Assembly: GCA_934120135.1 (NCBI GenBank)
Contig: CAKOTK010000011.1
Span: forward strand, 1 to 33,008
Direction: 5' to 3'
Length of the DNA stretch: 33,008 bases
Source of the DNA: an uncultured Clostridia bacterium
Lineage (GTDB): Bacteria > Bacillota > Clostridia > TANB77 > CAG-508
The notes below the pieces were generated by a model that was given only the letters and a program-made list of their open reading frames with translations, searched no databases and was not told where the DNA came from. This document shows positions 16,398 to 23,517 of the stretch, piece by piece; position 1 is the first letter of the stretch; every line of letters begins with the position of its first letter. The translations under genes were made by a program, and so were the position numbers.

Positions 16398-16748
16398 ATG
16401 TTGACGAGAATTGAAAAAAAAATCGGGTGCACACGGTGCATACGTTCGCACTGTGTAAACAAAGGGCATCAGAATGCCAAACAGGATTATTCCTGCTATC
16501 AGGCATCTGGGTGTGCAAGTTGCAACTTGCACAGTGTTTGTGCCAGTCCTACAAAGGATAGTGAAATTTTTGAACTTTCTTCTAGGGTAAGTAATAGCTG
16601 GGAAATTCCCTGCTGCTATGTCAAGCCCACATGTGAGAATTGTTTCAAATCTTCGCACTGTCGGAATGCTGGTACAAAAAATTTCGAGTTAAATCTCGAA
16701 GAACCGACGAATCCCACTTGCTTTAGCAAGTATCACTCTATTAAGTGA
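16398..16748 (+). CDS. Cysteine-rich small protein with repeated C-Y-x4-C-x2-C-x5-C motif
   Basis: A 116-residue protein with 13 Cys, not recognised as a known family. ATG 16398 has AGGAGG at a good distance, a strong promoter and a terminator. Two repeats have identical spacing: C33-Y-x4-C39-x2-C42-x5-C48 and C73-Y-x4-C79-x2-C82-x5-C88. A partial one is C11-x2-C14-x4-C19. His residues lie near several Cys (SHC twice, LHSVC). The pattern suggests metal binding (zinc or iron-sulphur), but no fold is assigned. There is no signal peptide or membrane segment. Codons such as CGG, TCG, GGG and GCC, and a 60-base line with 26 G+C (16441-16500), set it apart from its AT-rich neighbours, so recent transfer is likely. 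Alternative: part of a structured RNA. Confidence 0.72.
   Translation: MLTRIEKKIGCTRCIRSHCVNKGHQNAKQDYSCYQASGCASCNLHSVCASPTKDSEIFELSSRVSNSWEIPCCYVKPTCENCFKSSHCRNAGTKNFELNLEEPTNPTCFSKYHSIK
16513..16532. repeat. Perfect 20-base palindrome inside the Cys-rich gene
   Basis: GTGCAAGTTGCAACTTGCAC is fully self-complementary. It lies in the coding region for GCASCNLHS. It could form an RNA hairpin or a protein-binding site, or be a chance result of Cys/Leu codons. Confidence 0.7.
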
Positions 16749-16752
16749 TTCG
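16683..16752 (+). repeat. Cluster of short hairpins at the 3' end of the Cys-rich gene
   Basis: Three inverted repeats follow one another: TTCGAG/CTCGAA (16683-16700), ACTTGC/GCAAGT (16716-16731) and ATCACT/AGTGAT (16732-16749). CGAATC (16708-16713) can also pair with GATTCG (16747-16752) to enclose the inner ones, competing with the last hairpin. The region is immediately upstream of the terminator at 16768. Confidence 0.55.
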
Positions 16753-16767
16753 GGGAACAACATGTAA

Positions 16768-16800
16768 TCGCAGTCAGAAATTTCTGACTGTGATTTTTTT
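16768..16800 (+). terminator. Terminator of the 13-Cys protein gene
   Basis: CAGTCAGAAA/TTTCTGACTG is a perfect 10-base inverted repeat (16771-16790) with a T-run at 16794-16800. It lies about 20 bases after the stop codon. Confidence 0.85.
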
Positions 16801-16821
16801 GTGTTTTATTAAGCTACTCAG

Positions 16822-16850
16822 TTCTAAATTTTAAATCTTGTGCATATAAT
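16822..16850 (+). promoter_or_regulatory. Candidate promoter of the 4-Cys protein gene
   Basis: TATAAT at 16845-16850 with a weak -35 TTCTAA (16822-16827) 17 bases upstream. The region follows the previous terminator, so this small gene is probably transcribed alone. Confidence 0.6.
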
Positions 16851-16882
16851 GTAAATATTACATATATAAGGAGGATTATTTT

Positions 16883-17047
16883 ATGAGTGTGCAACTTGAG
16901 AAAAAGCCCAAGCAACAAAGCAACAAAACATCTGCAAGTATGAAAATTACTTGCGCTTTGTATCAAACTGGAGCCTGTCCTTTTCCCACAACTTGTGATG
17001 GCAAAAATCGGCAGTGCAATGCTTGGAAAGACCATAGCAGTAAATAA
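16883..17047 (+). CDS. Small four-cysteine protein of unknown function, 54 aa
   Basis: The frame opens at ATG 16883, with AAGGAGG 8 bases upstream, and closes at TAA 17045-17047, giving 54 residues. It has a Lys/Gln-rich N-terminus (MSVQLEKKPKQQSNK), then C24-x7-C32-x5-C38-x6-C45 and a polar end (WKDHSSK). Four spaced Cys suggest a small metal-binding knuckle, but the family is not recognised. It has no signal peptide. It stands between two terminators with its own promoter. Like the 13-Cys gene before it, its codon use (CCC, GGC, CGG, GCC) is less AT-biased than that of the neighbours. The two may be one acquired unit. The ribosome binding site and unit structure support a real gene. Confidence 0.68.
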   Translation: MSVQLEKKPKQQSNKTSASMKITCALYQTGACPFPTTCDGKNRQCNAWKDHSSK

Positions 17048-17052
17048 ACCTC

Positions 17053-17085
17053 AAAAAAGCTCTCGAAATGAGAGCTTTTTAATTT
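17053..17085. terminator. Bidirectional terminator between the 4-Cys gene and the M18 peptidase gene
   Basis: AAAAAGCTCTC (17054-17064) pairs with GAGAGCTTTTT (17070-17080) around a 5-base loop. With A-runs before and T-runs after, it can stop transcription from both sides; the two genes converge here. Confidence 0.88.
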
Positions 17086-18494
17086 TATGCATTTTTCCAA
17101 AATGCTTCATATCCTCTATGTGCTTCATATAAATCTAATTTACTTGTAACTTCATAAGGTGAGTGCATTGAAAGTACTGGTACTCCACAGTCAATAACAT
17201 CTATTCCTTTGTTAGCTAGGATATATGCTATTGTGCCTCCACCTCCAATGTCAACTTTTCCAAGTTCAGCAATTTGGTATCTAACATCATTTTCTTCAAA
17301 TATTTTTCTAACTTCTGCAACAAATTCAGCATTTGCATCAGATGCGCCAGATTTTCCTCTAGCACCTGTATATTTATTTAGTCCAATTCCTCTTCCTAAA
17401 TATGATGCATTGTTCTTTTCTGAAACATTTGCATAAATTGGGTCTAAGCCTGCGTCAACATCTGCTGATAACATTTTAGAATTGCAGAAAACTTTTTCTA
17501 ATAAATTAGGTCTATTTACTCCTAATTTATTTAAAATTTCTGAAATGAATGTATCAAATACATGTGATTCCATACCTGTATTTCCCATACTTCCAATTTC
17601 TTCTTTGTCAGATATAATACAAACTGCTGTCTTAACAGGTTTTTGTATTTTCATTAAGGCTGTTAAAGATGCATAAACACATATTTTATCATCTTGACCA
17701 TAACCTGCAACCATACTGTTATCAAATCCCATGCTTCTGCAAGGCATTGCTGGTACTAATTCAATTTCTGAACTTAATAAATCTTTTTCTGTTATTCCAT
17801 ATTTTCCATTCAAAATATTTAAAATATTTAGTTTTACAGAATCAGCTATTTCGCTGCCTATTGGCATACTTCCAATTAAAAGATTTAAATCTTCTCCTTC
17901 AATTCCATCTGCCAATTTTTTCTTCATCTGATCTTGTGCTAAATGTGGTAATAAATCTGTAATTGTAAATATTGGATCATTCATATCTTCTCCTATATTT
18001 ACAGTTACTTTTTCACCATTTGTTTTAACTATAACACCATGTATTGCTAGTGGAATTGTAGTCCATTGATATTTTTTTATTCCACCATAATAATGTGTTT
18101 TTAAGTATGCAAATTCTGAATCTTCATATAATGGGTTTGGTTTTAAATCTAATCTTGGAGAATCTGCATGTGCACCAATTATATTTATTCCTTCTTCAAT
18201 ACTTTTCTCTCCTATAATTGCTAAGTACATACTTTTTCCACGATTATTCCAGTAAACCTTATCTCCTGCTTTTAAAGTTTCGCAGTCTTTTATGTCTTTA
18301 AATCCATTTTGATGTGCTATTTCTGTTGAAGTACTTATAATTTCTCTTTCTGTTTTTGATTTATTCATATAGTCTATATATCCTTTTGCATAATCAAAAA
18401 TTTCTTGCTTTTGCTCTGCTGTTTTAGAGTTCCAGCCATTTTCCTTTTTATTAAACAACCTATCTTTTAATTCTTCTGCTTCTTTTTTATCCAT
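17085..18494 (-). CDS. M18 family aminopeptidase
   Basis: A 469-residue zinc aminopeptidase of the M18 (aspartyl aminopeptidase/ApeA-like) family that removes N-terminal residues from peptides in the cytoplasm. Visible pieces: IIGAHADSPRLDLKP (metal-binding His and Asp, near 109-111), SDKEEIGSMGNTGMESH (catalytic Glu-Glu) and CGVPVLSMHSPYE near the end (metal His). The length fits the bacterial family. I start at ATG 18494, 7 bases after AGGAG; TTG 18500 is too close to that site. It converges with the 4-Cys gene across a shared terminator and follows the M23 peptidase gene, after a terminator, as a separate unit. Confidence 0.9.
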   Translation of the reverse strand: MDKKEAEELKDRLFNKKENGWNSKTAEQKQEIFDYAKGYIDYMNKSKTEREIISTSTEIAHQNGFKDIKDCETLKAGDKVYWNNRGKSMYLAIIGEKSIEEGINIIGAHADSPRLDLKPNPLYEDSEFAYLKTHYYGGIKKYQWTTIPLAIHGVIVKTNGEKVTVNIGEDMNDPIFTITDLLPHLAQDQMKKKLADGIEGEDLNLLIGSMPIGSEIADSVKLNILNILNGKYGITEKDLLSSEIELVPAMPCRSMGFDNSMVAGYGQDDKICVYASLTALMKIQKPVKTAVCIISDKEEIGSMGNTGMESHVFDTFISEILNKLGVNRPNLLEKVFCNSKMLSADVDAGLDPIYANVSEKNNASYLGRGIGLNKYTGARGKSGASDANAEFVAEVRKIFEENDVRYQIAELGKVDIGGGGTIAYILANKGIDVIDCGVPVLSMHSPYEVTSKLDLYEAHRGYEAFWKNA

Positions 18495-18601
18495 TTTCAA
18501 TCTCCTCTCTATTTTTTTGTTATTGTATCACAATATTTTGTATTTAGTATACACAATTTTCAAAAAAATATTTAATTTTTATTATTTATTAGATATAAAA
18601 A

Positions 18602-18644
18602 TGCACCTCCAAACGTTAGATTTTTGTCTAACATTTGGGGTGCA
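18602..18644 (-). terminator. Terminator of the M23 peptidase gene
   Basis: A long stem of about 17 bases with few mismatches (TGCACC...TTAGA with TCTAACG...GGTGCA on the minus strand) and a 6-base loop, followed by T-rich TTTTTAT. It lies 12 bases after the stop at 18656. Confidence 0.88.
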
Positions 18645-18655
18645 TATCAGTCTTT

Positions 18656-19636
18656 CTAATATACATAATTTTGTGGATTATATAACGTTCCATTTACTCT
18701 TACTTCAAAGTGTAAGTGTGGTCCTGTTGAGTATCCTGTTGAACCAATTTTAGCTATTACTTGACCTTGTGAAACTGTTTGACCTTTTGAAACTAACAAT
18801 TTGCTACAATGTGCATAAACTGTTTCTACACCATTTCCATGTGATACTTTAACCATATATCCATATGAATTATTCCATCCTGCAACTGTAACTGTTCCGC
18901 CAGCAGCTGCTTTAATTGGTGTTCCTGTAGAAGTTGCAATATCTAGACCCCTATGTCCAGAAGAACCTCTACCAAATCTAGTTGTTATAACTCCTGAAAC
19001 TGGTCTAATTAGTGAAACTCCTAAGTTTACTTTAGTATCTGACATGCCTGATACACTGCCAGAGTATGCTGTAGCTACATATGTAACTTTTGGTGCTTCA
19101 TATAATTTAGATACACTTTGTTCTACTGATGTAAAATCTTTTGTTTTTGTATCATATTTTTCTACTATCCCTAAGTCTTTCTTATTTGCACTATTTTTCT
19201 TTTTTAACTTTGCTATTACATCTTCTGCCTCTTTAAATGTAGAAACATATACTTTTTCTTTTTTATCGTCTGTTATTGCATAATATTTATAATATTGCGT
19301 ACCGTTTTCTGTCACTTTAGCATATATTTCATCATCATTTGGTGTAATGTCTTTTTTCAACAAACATAATGTATATTCTGGTACAGAATTAATTTGTCTA
19401 AATGCAATTCCTTCTTCTGAATCACCTTCCATATACTGATTTATTTTATTTTGTAAATCAGCTTTATTTTCTGTATACCCTATAATTTCTCCATTTAATG
19501 AAACTGAATATGTTGGTTTATAGAAAAATGCTACTGCACTTATAATAAGAAATGCAGATAAAATAGTTAATATTATTATTTTTACTGATGTTCTAAAGAA
19601 CATTGCAAATTTTCTAAAACTACTAATTTTAAACAC
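18656..19636 (-). CDS. Membrane-anchored M23 (LytM) peptidoglycan endopeptidase
   Basis: A 326-residue protein with an N-terminal membrane helix (about 17-38), a linker domain and a C-terminal M23 peptidase domain. The zinc ligands and catalytic residues are complete: H228-R-G-L-D232, YAH with H276, and HLH (H307, H309). M23 enzymes cut peptide bridges in peptidoglycan during growth or sporulation. The start is uncertain. The frame opens at GTG 19636, but its only Shine-Dalgarno-like site, AGGAG, overlaps the GTG. ATG 19603 has no site at all. An in-frame TGA three codons upstream excludes a longer protein. A TATAAA-type -10 with TG one base before it (19665-19670) lies upstream. Complete domain; role in wall remodelling inferred. 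Confidence 0.9.
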   Translation of the reverse strand: MFKISSFRKFAMFFRTSVKIIILTILSAFLIISAVAFFYKPTYSVSLNGEIIGYTENKADLQNKINQYMEGDSEEGIAFRQINSVPEYTLCLLKKDITPNDDEIYAKVTENGTQYYKYYAITDDKKEKVYVSTFKEAEDVIAKLKKKNSANKKDLGIVEKYDTKTKDFTSVEQSVSKLYEAPKVTYVATAYSGSVSGMSDTKVNLGVSLIRPVSGVITTRFGRGSSGHRGLDIATSTGTPIKAAAGGTVTVAGWNNSYGYMVKVSHGNGVETVYAHCSKLLVSKGQTVSQGQVIAKIGSTGYSTGPHLHFEVRVNGTLYNPQNYVY

Positions 19637-19719
19637 TCCTATTCATCTTTAATTTCCTATCTATTTTATAACAAATGGTTAAAAATTACAAGTGTTTTTC
19701 AGATAATCATTAAATAAAA

Positions 19720-19763
19720 ATACATCTCTAAATATTGGACTTCCGCAATATTTAAAGATGTAT
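19720..19763 (-). terminator. Terminator of the CotF-like gene
   Basis: Arms of 18 bases (19720-19737 and 19746-19763) with one G-T pair and an 8-base loop, followed on the minus strand by TATTTTTATTT. It begins 14 bases after the stop at 19778. Confidence 0.85.
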
Positions 19764-19777
19764 CTAATTATATAATT

Positions 19778-20023
19778 TTATTGATTTAATTCGTCTTTAA
19801 CAGTTTGTATTTCTGTTACTGTTGCTTTTTGAGCTGGTTGATAATATCCTTTTGTTTGCGCTACTTTAAATAGCTCATATTGAAAACTTTCGTCTCCATT
19901 TCTAATTTGTTGAAGTGTTTGTCTTAATTGCATATTTTCTGCTTCTGTTATAGCTGTTTGATATGCTGTTAAGTCTGCCTTTACACTTCCTAAAATATCA
20001 TTTACCATTGTTTTTTCGTCCAT
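19778..20023 (-). CDS. CotF-family spore coat protein
   Basis: An 81-residue protein with the CotF core: MVNDILGSVKADLTAYQTAI, then ENMQLRQTLQQIRN, then FQYELFKVAQTKGYYQPAQK. The YELYK-x-A-x-x-KGYYxPA motif is diagnostic of the family, made in the mother cell and assembled on the spore surface. It is full length for the short clostridial form. It follows the 62-residue gene with a 19-base gap and its own AAAGGAG site, so the two form one unit ending in the terminator at 19720. This is the clearest sign that the organism sporulates. Confidence 0.9.
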   Translation of the reverse strand: MDEKTMVNDILGSVKADLTAYQTAITEAENMQLRQTLQQIRNGDESFQYELFKVAQTKGYYQPAQKATVTEIQTVKDELNQ

Positions 20024-20042
20024 TATTTATTCTCCTTTCTAA

Positions 20043-20231
20043 TTAATCATTAAGAAATGACATTAATTTTTGTTTTGTGTTTAATGCATCTTGTGCTGAT
20101 TTTGCAAACATCTGCTTAATTTGTGGATCAACTGCTTGTGATGAAAATGTGTTCAATTTTTGATATGCAGTTTCATGTGCTCCTATTAAATGTCTTAAGT
20201 GTTGTAATTCTAGTTGATTTAAATTTGGCAT
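20043..20231 (-). CDS. Small spore-coat-associated protein, partner of CotF
   Basis: A 62-residue, mostly helical protein: LNQLELQHLRHLIGAHETAY, then KLNTFSSQAVDPQIKQMFAK, then DALNTKQKLMSFLND. Short proteins with this LRHLIG-HE-x-x-Y-KL motif usually lie next to cotF in Clostridia. It looks like the N-terminal half of a CotF or ferritin-like four-helix unit that the neighbouring gene would complete. The ATG follows GGAAAGGAAGG. There is no membrane segment or signal. A coat role is inferred from the neighbour and the pattern. A possible sporulation-type promoter upstream (CATAATAGA near 20260) is too weak to claim. Confidence 0.82.
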   Translation of the reverse strand: MPNLNQLELQHLRHLIGAHETAYQKLNTFSSQAVDPQIKQMFAKSAQDALNTKQKLMSFLND

Positions 20232-20303
20232 ATTTATCCTTCCTTTCCTACTAATTTATTTCATATCTATTATGAGCAAATTTATAATTTTTATACAAAA
20301 ATA

Positions 20304-20330
20304 AAGAACAGAAAATAATTTTCTGCTCTT
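20304..20330 (-). terminator. Terminator of pcrA
   Basis: AAGAGCAGAAAA pairs with TTTTCTGTTCTT on the minus strand (one G-T pair) around a 3-base loop, followed by TATTTTT. It overlaps the stop codon at 20329. Confidence 0.75.
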
Positions 20331-22611
20331 AAATAATTTCCAAATTTGCAAATTTAGCCATAAGTCTCTTATGTCCTGATTTATCAAATTGAATATCTAG
20401 TTTGTAGTCGTCTCCTTCTGCTTCAATTTTTTGTATTACTCCTTCGCCGAATTTCTTATGGTAAATTTTCATCCCTTCTTTATATTTTGTAATATCTACT
20501 CCTGAGTTTGCTTGTTTTTGAGATAATGAACTTAAAAAGCTTTCTGCTGTTCTAAATTGATATGTAGATTTTTGTTTTATCTCGTTTTTTGCTTCATCAA
20601 ATTTATATGTTGTTACCTTGCCTGCTGATGTTTTTCCATATTCCCACTTATATGACATATCATTAAATTTTTCTTCTTGATCATTATTAACAACGCCATC
20701 TAATAGGTTATCTGGTATTTCCTTAATAAATCTTGATACTGCATTATAACTTGTAGACCCAAATATTGTTCTGTGTTTTGCACAAGTTAAATGCAAAAAT
20801 TGTTTTGCTCTCGTAATTCCTACATAAAATAAACGTCTTTCTTCTTCTAGTTCTTTTGGTTCTCCAATTGATTTATAGCCAGGAAAGATACCTTCTTCCA
20901 TTCCTACTAAAAATACTACTGGAAATTCCAAACCTTTAGCACTATGTAGAGTCATTAAAGTAACTGTATTATCTTCATCTTGCATTTCGTCTACATCACT
21001 TGATAATGTAATGCTTTCCAAAAATTCTGGTAAAGTATTATCTGCTGATTCTTCTTCAAATTCTATAGCTACTGTCAAAAATTCTCCCAAGTTTTGCATT
21101 CTTGTTTCCGCTTCAACAGTATTTTCTAATTCTAATGCTCTTGTATAACCTGATTTATTTAAAACTTCCTTTAATAATTCTGAAATACTAAGCTCTTGTT
21201 TTTTTAATCTTAATTCTTCTATTAAATTTATAAATTCCTCTGCATTTGCTTTTACCCTGTTTAAGTCATATTCTTCTGCATGTTTAATTATTTCATACAT
21301 CGAAGTTCCTGTTCTATCTGAAATTTCTTGTATTTTATCTAAACTTGTTTTTCCAATTCCACGTTTTGGTTCATTTATAATTCTTTTTAATGATAGATTA
21401 TCTGATGTATTGTAAATTAATCTTAAATATGCAATAGTATCTTTGATTTCTTTTCTTTCATAGAATTTTAGTCCACCTACTATTTTATATGGTATGTTTT
21501 CTCTTCTTAAAATATCCTCTATTGCTCTTGACTGTGCATTCATACGATATAAAATAACGAAGTCTTTTGGTTTTAAATATTCTTCTGTTTTTAAATGTTC
21601 AATTTGTTTTACAACATAATTTGCTTCATCATATTCGTCTTCTGCTTGATATAAACAAGGTAGGCTTCCTTCTTCATTTTCTGTCCATAATTTCTTTTCA
21701 TATTTATTTTCATTGTGTTTTATTACTGCATTTGCAGCTTTTAAGATATTGCCTGTGCAACGATAGTTTTGCTCTAATTTAATAATTTTAGTACCTGGAA
21801 AATCTTTTTCAAAATTTAAAATATTGCTAATATCTGCACCTCTAAAGCTATATATTCCTTGGTCATTATCTCCCACAACTGTAATATTTCCATAACGTGA
21901 TGCTAAAATTGTTACTAATGTAAATTGTGCTTTATTAGTATCTTGATATTCATCTACTAAAACATATTTAAACTTTTCTGTATAATATTGTAAAACATCT
22001 GGATTTTCGCTTAATATATCAATTGTGTAATTTATAATATCATCAAAATCAATTGCATTATTTTCCCTTAATCTTTTTTGATATAATTCATACACTTGTC
22101 CAATTTTTTCTTTTCTAAATTCACCCGAATATTTTGCTTGATATGCTTTTGGTGTTAGCATTTCGTTTTTTGCGTTACTAATTTCTGATAAAACACTTCT
22201 ATCTGAAAATGCTTTATCATCTATATTTAATGCTTTTAAACATTCTTTTACAACTGTTTTTTGGTCTGATGTATCAAATATTAAAAATGATGTATCAAAT
22301 CCAATTCTGTCAATAAATCTTCTTAAAATTCGCACACAAATAGAGTGGAAAGTTCCCATCCACATTTCTTGTGCCACATCTCCAACTATTTTTTCCACTC
22401 TTTGTTTCATTTCACTTGCTGCTTTATTTGTAAATGTAATTGCCAATATATTATATGGTTTTACATTTTTTTCTGATATTAAGTATGCTATTTTATGTGT
22501 TAGCACTTTTGTCTTTCCTGAACCTGCACCCGCAATTACCAAACATGGTCCTTCCGTAGCATGAACTGCCTCTTTTTGTTTATCATTTAGTCCTTCAATT
22601 AAATTTTGCAT
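20329..22611 (-). CDS. pcrA: ATP-dependent DNA helicase PcrA (UvrD/Rep family)
   Basis: A 760-residue superfamily 1A helicase that unwinds DNA 3' to 5' in repair and replication. The N-terminal Q motif (NDKQKEAV) and Walker A GAGSGKT (28-34) are clear. Motif Ia is ITFTNKAASEM, and motif II is VLVDEYQDTN. Motif III is VVGDNDQGIYSFRGA, and motif IV and V pieces include EQNYRCTGNIL and VTLMTLHSAKGLEF. Motif VI is EEERRLFYVGITRA. The C-terminus has the Tudor-like GMKIYHKKFGEGVI domain, which binds RNA polymerase in PcrA. Length and layout are typical. It has its own promoter at 22646-22675 and a terminator. Confidence 0.95.
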   Translation of the reverse strand: MQNLIEGLNDKQKEAVHATEGPCLVIAGAGSGKTKVLTHKIAYLISEKNVKPYNILAITFTNKAASEMKQRVEKIVGDVAQEMWMGTFHSICVRILRRFIDRIGFDTSFLIFDTSDQKTVVKECLKALNIDDKAFSDRSVLSEISNAKNEMLTPKAYQAKYSGEFRKEKIGQVYELYQKRLRENNAIDFDDIINYTIDILSENPDVLQYYTEKFKYVLVDEYQDTNKAQFTLVTILASRYGNITVVGDNDQGIYSFRGADISNILNFEKDFPGTKIIKLEQNYRCTGNILKAANAVIKHNENKYEKKLWTENEEGSLPCLYQAEDEYDEANYVVKQIEHLKTEEYLKPKDFVILYRMNAQSRAIEDILRRENIPYKIVGGLKFYERKEIKDTIAYLRLIYNTSDNLSLKRIINEPKRGIGKTSLDKIQEISDRTGTSMYEIIKHAEEYDLNRVKANAEEFINLIEELRLKKQELSISELLKEVLNKSGYTRALELENTVEAETRMQNLGEFLTVAIEFEEESADNTLPEFLESITLSSDVDEMQDEDNTVTLMTLHSAKGLEFPVVFLVGMEEGIFPGYKSIGEPKELEEERRLFYVGITRAKQFLHLTCAKHRTIFGSTSYNAVSRFIKEIPDNLLDGVVNNDQEEKFNDMSYKWEYGKTSAGKVTTYKFDEAKNEIKQKSTYQFRTAESFLSSLSQKQANSGVDITKYKEGMKIYHKKFGEGVIQKIEAEGDDYKLDIQFDKSGHKRLMAKFANLEII

Positions 22612-22645
22612 TTGTATTTCCTCTTTTCTTATTTTTTGCTATTAC

Positions 22646-22675
22646 ATTATACATAAATTTAAGATTTAAAGTCAA
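22646..22675 (-). promoter_or_regulatory. Promoter of pcrA
   Basis: TTGACT (22670-22675) and TATAAT (22646-22651) on the minus strand, 18 bases apart, with TG directly before the -10. The start would be about 30 bases before the ATG at 22611. Confidence 0.75.
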
Positions 22676-22716
22676 TACATTTTAGCAAATATTTACAAAC
22701 AAATTTTCTTTAATTT

Positions 22717-23460
22717 TTAAATTGACATTGCAAAAATTCCTATAAGCAAGCCTAGCATACTTCCTACGGCTGTCATTCTTCCATGATATAAATTATTTGC
22801 TTCTGGCGTAAGTTCTCCCGAAACAATATATATCATTGCACCTGCTGCAAATGCTAAACACATTGCTATAATACTTTGCGAAATTCCTCCAACCAGTGCA
22901 CCCAGAAAGGCTCCTATTCCTGTTGTAACCCCAGAAAGTACTACATAAAAGATCACTTTAGATTTTTTCATTCCTCCATTTTTCATAGGAACTGCCATTG
23001 AAATCCCTTCTGGTATATCATGTAAACATATTGCAATTGCTAATGATAATCCTAATTTTATTGATGCTCCAAATCCTGAACCTATCGCTAATCCTTCTGG
23101 TAAATTGTGCAAAGCTAAACCAATACTTACTACTATTCCTGTTTTTAATAGGGCATTTTTGCTATCTTTAAATCTAGTAGATTTATTAAATTTCTTATCT
23201 ACTAATAAGTCGCATATAATCATCATAACAATTCCTAAAAATATTCCTAAAAATGCTGTTGGTAAATTTGTTAAATTAAAAGCTTCTGGTAATAAATCAA
23301 AGCAAACAATTGCCAACATCAGACCTGAGGCAAATGCTAAAATAAAACTTAAAAATTTTTTTGACGGATTTTTAAATTTTACTCCTACTATTCCTCCTAT
23401 TGTTGTTCCAAAAGTTCCAAAAAATAACCCAATTAAAGTGGTCTTTAATATTTCGTTCAA
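22717..23460 (-). CDS. ZIP family divalent metal transporter
   Basis: A 247-residue protein with eight membrane helices. The metal site lies in two helices with HNLPEG (118-123) and HDIPEG (147-152), the signature of ZIP (ZupT/GufA-like) transporters, which bring zinc or other divalent metals into the cell. The start is TTG at 23458-23460, with AAAGGAG 8 bases upstream; that site forms the 3' arm of the prfA terminator. No clear independent promoter is visible, so expression may depend on readthrough. The family call is firm; metal preference cannot be told. Confidence 0.9.
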   Translation of the reverse strand: MNEILKTTLIGLFFGTFGTTIGGIVGVKFKNPSKKFLSFILAFASGLMLAIVCFDLLPEAFNLTNLPTAFLGIFLGIVMMIICDLLVDKKFNKSTRFKDSKNALLKTGIVVSIGLALHNLPEGLAIGSGFGASIKLGLSLAIAICLHDIPEGISMAVPMKNGGMKKSKVIFYVVLSGVTTGIGAFLGALVGGISQSIIAMCLAFAAGAMIYIVSGELTPEANNLYHGRMTAVGSMLGLLIGIFAMSI

Positions 23461-23469
23461 AATAAAAAC

Positions 23470-23510
23470 TCCTTTGAAATAAAATTCTTAATTAATTTTA
23501 TTTCAAAGGA
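23470..23510 (-). terminator. Terminator of prfA, containing the ZIP gene's ribosome binding site
   Basis: A perfect 17-base stem (TCCTTTGAAATAAAATT with its complement) and a 7-base loop, followed by GTTTTTATTTT on the minus strand. The 3' arm ends in AAAGGA, and with the next G forms AAAGGAG, the Shine-Dalgarno of the TTG-start ZIP gene. It lies 8 bases after the prfA stop. Confidence 0.88.
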
Positions 23511-23517
23511 ATTTATT

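Noticed and set aside
16243..16658. Minus-strand frames opposite the Cys-rich gene
   Set aside because: They overlap each other and the tRNA terminator region and have no ribosome binding site; the plus-strand gene has a promoter, ribosome binding site and terminator.
18495..18500. TTG start for the M18 aminopeptidase
   Set aside because: TTG 18500 is only one or two bases from AGGAG; ATG 18494 has normal spacing.
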